DNA from: RH-AL1 sp965249685
GTDB lineage: Bacteria > Pseudomonadota > Alphaproteobacteria > Rhizobiales > Beijerinckiaceae
DNA: 64,000 bases
Reading direction: 5' to 3'
Assembly: GCA_965249685.1 (NCBI GenBank)
Contig: CBDFMN010000003.1
Location: forward strand, 2,418,001-2,482,000
Numbering within the stretch: the first letter of the stretch is position 1; each line of letters begins with the position of its first letter. The notes under the pieces are model-generated. The model had not been told where the DNA came from and did not search any database. It was given only the letters and a program-made list of their open reading frames with translations. Positions 61,990-64,000 of the stretch are shown one piece after another. A program made the translations under genes and the position numbers.

Positions 61990-62622
61990 ATGTTCGACGA
62001 AGCGCCCCGCCTGTTCCTCATCACGCCGCTGCTGGACGAAGCCGCGCCGTTCCTGCCGCTGCTTGAGGCCGCGCTGGAGACGGCCGACGTCGCCTGTCTG
62101 CTGATCCGCGCGTCAACGCGCGACGAAGGCCGGATCAAGGCGCTCGTGCGGGCGCTGCTTCCAGTCGCGCAGGCGCGGGGTGTGGCCTGCCTCGTTGAGC
62201 ACGCGCCGCGCGTCGCCGCGCGAGTGGGAGCGGATGGGGTCCACATGGCCGGCGCGGGCGACGAACTCGAGGAGGCGGTCGCCGCACTGCGGCCCGAGCG
62301 GATCGTGGGGGCCGGCGGGCTCACGGGTCGCGATGCGGCGATGGAGGCGGGCGAGGCCGGCGTCGACTACCTGATGTTTGGCGGCCCGGACGAGCCGGAC
62401 GGCCACGACACCATCCGCGAGCGGGTCGAATGGTGGGCGGAGATCTTCAACGTGCCCTGCGTGGGTTACGCCCGCGATCCCGCCCAAGCCCGCGACCTGG
62501 CCGCGGCGGGGGCCGAATTCGTCGCCCTCTGCGAGGGCATTTGGACCGACCCGGCCGAGACGCGCGCCGTCCTTGCGAGCGTCGCGCGCGCGATCCTCCC
62601 GATCGGCGAGGGTGTGCGATGA
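61990..62622 (+). CDS. Thiamine phosphate synthase family protein (ThiE/TenI-like)
   Basis: 210 aa TIM barrel. RLFLITPLLDEAAPFLPLLE near 6-26, HAPRVAARVGADGVHMAGAG near 75-94 with the phosphate loop, and GVDYLMFGGPDEPDGHD near 125-141 are ThiE/TenI blocks. The usual thiazole-phosphate GNMG-like and Lys/Arg residues are not all obvious, so it may be a divergent ThiE without proven synthase function. ATG 61990 lacks a clear ribosome-binding site; a TTG two codons earlier is possible. Overlaps the Sel1-repeat gene by four bases. Confidence 0.8.
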   Translation: MFDEAPRLFLITPLLDEAAPFLPLLEAALETADVACLLIRASTRDEGRIKALVRALLPVAQARGVACLVEHAPRVAARVGADGVHMAGAGDELEEAVAALRPERIVGAGGLTGRDAAMEAGEAGVDYLMFGGPDEPDGHDTIRERVEWWAEIFNVPCVGYARDPAQARDLAAAGAEFVALCEGIWTDPAETRAVLASVARAILPIGEGVR

Positions 62623-63659
62623 AGCGGGCCACCTTTCGGGTGTTGCTGGCGCTATCCTTCGCATCCGCTTCTTTCGCGATCCGGGCGCAACAATTCGTGC
62701 CGACGAACCCCTCGCCGTTCGGGCGGCCAGCGCTCAACAGCTTTGCCGCCCCCCCAGCCCCGAGCGACGAACTCCCGACGCCGGGCAGCCAGCCCGACAG
62801 GCCGGCGATAGTTCCGCCCGGCGCGGACGTCGACCTCGCCTTCGGGGCCTATCAACGCGGGTTCTACGCCACGGCGATGCGGGAGGCGGTGAAACGCCTG
62901 GGGCGCAACAAGGCAGACGGGCCAGCGATGACGCTGATGGGAGAACTCTACGCCCAGGGCCTGGGCATCAAGCGCGACCCGGCCGAGGCGGTGCGCTGGT
63001 ATAGGCTGGCGAGCAAGTCGGGCGACGCCCAGGCCATGTTCGAGCTTGGCACGGCGACGATGAAGGGTGCCGGCGTGCCACAAGACCGGGACGCGGCCAA
63101 GAGCCTGTTCGAGCAGGCGGCCTCCCACAACCACGCGGGCGCCCTGTTCAACCTGGGTGTCATGGCCCTGCAGAACAACGGCGTGGTGCAGGACTTCAAG
63201 ACCGCGTTTTCCTACTTCTCCCGCGCGGCCGATCTCGGCAACAACGAGGCCGAATACGCCCTCGCCATCATGTACAGCAACGGCAGCGGCGTCGAGCCGG
63301 ACCCGACCCGGGCGGCGGCGCTGATGAAGCAGGCCGCCGCCGACGACAACATCGCGGCGAGCGTGGAATACGCGATCATGCTGTTCAATGGGATCGGCGT
63401 GCCGCGCGACGAGGCCGGCGCTGCCCGCTACTTTCTCAAAGCGGCGGCCCGCAACAACCCCGTCGCGCAGAACCGCTCGGCGCGGCTCCTCGTCAGCGGC
63501 CGAGGCGTCAAGCAGGACGTGATCGAGGGCATGAAATGGCACCTGCTGGCCCGCTCGGCGGGGCTGAAGGACGAGTGGCTCGACAGCCAACTGAACATGC
63601 TGACACCCTTGCAGCGCACGGCGGTCGAGGCGGCCGTGAAGCAATATGTCGGGAGTTGA
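62619..63659 (+). CDS. Secreted Sel1-repeat (TPR-like) protein
   Basis: 346 aa. Sec signal peptide FRVLLALSFASASFAIRAQQ with cleavage near residue 24, a Pro-rich stretch to about 65, then at least five Sel1-like repeats between about 75 and 320, marked by A.xLG..Y..G.GV..D patterns such as LMGELYAQGLGIKRDPAEAV, FELGTATMKGAGVPQDRDAA and YALAIMYSNGSGVEPDPTRA. Such repeats scaffold protein contacts in the periplasm. The ATG at 62619 overlaps the ThiE-like stop, so they are coupled, which is not an obvious functional link. Confidence 0.88.
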   Translation: MKRATFRVLLALSFASASFAIRAQQFVPTNPSPFGRPALNSFAAPPAPSDELPTPGSQPDRPAIVPPGADVDLAFGAYQRGFYATAMREAVKRLGRNKADGPAMTLMGELYAQGLGIKRDPAEAVRWYRLASKSGDAQAMFELGTATMKGAGVPQDRDAAKSLFEQAASHNHAGALFNLGVMALQNNGVVQDFKTAFSYFSRAADLGNNEAEYALAIMYSNGSGVEPDPTRAAALMKQAAADDNIAASVEYAIMLFNGIGVPRDEAGAARYFLKAAARNNPVAQNRSARLLVSGRGVKQDVIEGMKWHLLARSAGLKDEWLDSQLNMLTPLQRTAVEAAVKQYVGS

Positions 63660-63810
63660 GGGCCAGTGCCCGACCGCCATCTCAAGGCTTTTTGAGTTCG
63701 AGAAGCGCTCGCGGGGGCTCCTCGCCCTAACCGCCGAAGCACCCGAGGCGGAGCCGTAGCGAACTATCGTATGGGAAGCACGTCAGGTCGGGATCGTCGA
63801 CCGGAAAGGC

Positions 63811-63999
63811 TTAGGCGACGATGGCCAGGTCCGCTCCGCCGTGGAGGTCCGCCAGAACGGCGGCGCGCGCCGCGCGGTCGGGGGCGAGGAGATGAACGTG
63901 CCACTCGTCGGCGCGGCCATGCAACCTTGCGACCGCTTGCGCCCAGTCGCTGCCCCGCTCGACAGCCATGGACCCGACGATCGTGCGCGCACCGGCGCG
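63811..63999 (-). CDS. Unidentified protein, N-terminus beyond the window
   Basis: 63 codons of a minus-strand frame cut by the right edge, ending TAA at 63813-63811. RAGARTIVGSMAVERGSDWA and QAVARLHGRADEWHVHLLAP read as normal protein with GC-rich third positions, and other frames here are Ser/Arg/Pro-rich shadows. I do not recognise the family. The 150 bases between it and the Sel1 gene contain nothing else but a weak CTCAA/TTGAG hairpin. Confidence 0.5.
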   Translation of the reverse strand, partial: RAGARTIVGSMAVERGSDWAQAVARLHGRADEWHVHLLAPDRAARAAVLADLHGGADLAIVA

Positions 64000-64000
64000 C

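Noticed and set aside
63783..63992. A 69-codon minus-strand frame at the right edge
   Set aside because: Ser/Arg/Pro-rich; the neighbouring minus-strand frame ending at 63811 reads as better protein.

Overview
The window is a G+C-rich (about two-thirds G+C by eye), gene-dense stretch of an alphaproteobacterial chromosome, most likely from the order Hyphomicrobiales. The basis for this is the gene content: RpoH with an RpoH box, a CTC-type L25 followed by pth, alphaproteobacterial-style uricase-route purine genes, a complete C-P lyase set with a PhnF-type regulator, an F1 ATPase block separate from Fo, an exporter resembling the cyclic glucan exporters of rhizobia, and candidate alphaproteobacterial small RNAs. 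I see no rRNA, tRNA, insertion sequence, prophage or CRISPR array.

Positions 1-10860 are a purine-use region. A Dpp/Opp-type ABC importer (cut at the left edge) precedes an NCS2 xanthine/urate-type permease, read leftward, which may sit behind a xanthine-sensing leader. Divergent from it are hydroxyisourate hydrolase, urate oxidase, OHCU decarboxylase, a biuret/triuret-hydrolase-like isochorismatase, PuuE allantoinase, an unassigned FAD oxidoreductase and ureidoglycolate lyase. These convert urate through 5-hydroxyisourate, OHCU and allantoin to allantoate, and later ureidoglycolate to glyoxylate; the allantoate-degrading step is not in the window. Positions 10898-18189 (minus strand) hold a matching uptake operon: two BMP-type binding proteins around a cytosine-deaminase-like amidohydrolase, two permeases and a double ATPase, a nucleoside/nucleobase importer type.

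Positions 18361-27726 are mixed: a ketopantoate reductase, an exported Dps-like protein with an AT-rich promoter region, a Tat-exported dienelactone hydrolase, a metallophosphoesterase, a small protein, and a branched-chain-amino-acid-type ABC importer split into a minus-strand binding protein and a plus-strand ATPase/ATPase/permease/permease run.

Positions 27766-40780 form a large phosphonate island. phnC-D-E-E (transport), phnF (repressor) and phnG-H-I-J-K-L-M-N (C-P lyase) are complete. A second, leftward transcript carries a truncated hexapeptide acyltransferase, a second PhnM and a DUF1045 protein with two HxT motifs, i.e. a 2H phosphoesterase. phnP is not present, so the 2H protein is a candidate for the cyclic-phosphate step. 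Pho-box-like repeats lie between the two transcripts and at the phnF/phnG divergence, where there is also a strong PhnF-type palindrome.

Positions 41032-45839 carry atpHAGD for F1 ATPase, but the expected atpC is replaced by a small two-helix membrane protein. Positions 45979-64000 are housekeeping and mixed genes: a Gfo/Idh/MocA oxidoreductase, a receiver protein, the YmdB phosphoesterase and formyl-THF cyclo-ligase pair with a 6S RNA candidate, GST, YggS, rpoH (with a switchable leader hairpin), an RluD-type pseudouridine synthase, an ABC exporter followed by a well-formed sRNA candidate with an anti-Shine-Dalgarno loop, proA-nadD, rplY-pth, a small ArsR-type regulator paired with a tiny membrane protein, a ThiE-like protein and a Sel1-repeat protein. 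The right edge cuts an unidentified minus-strand gene.
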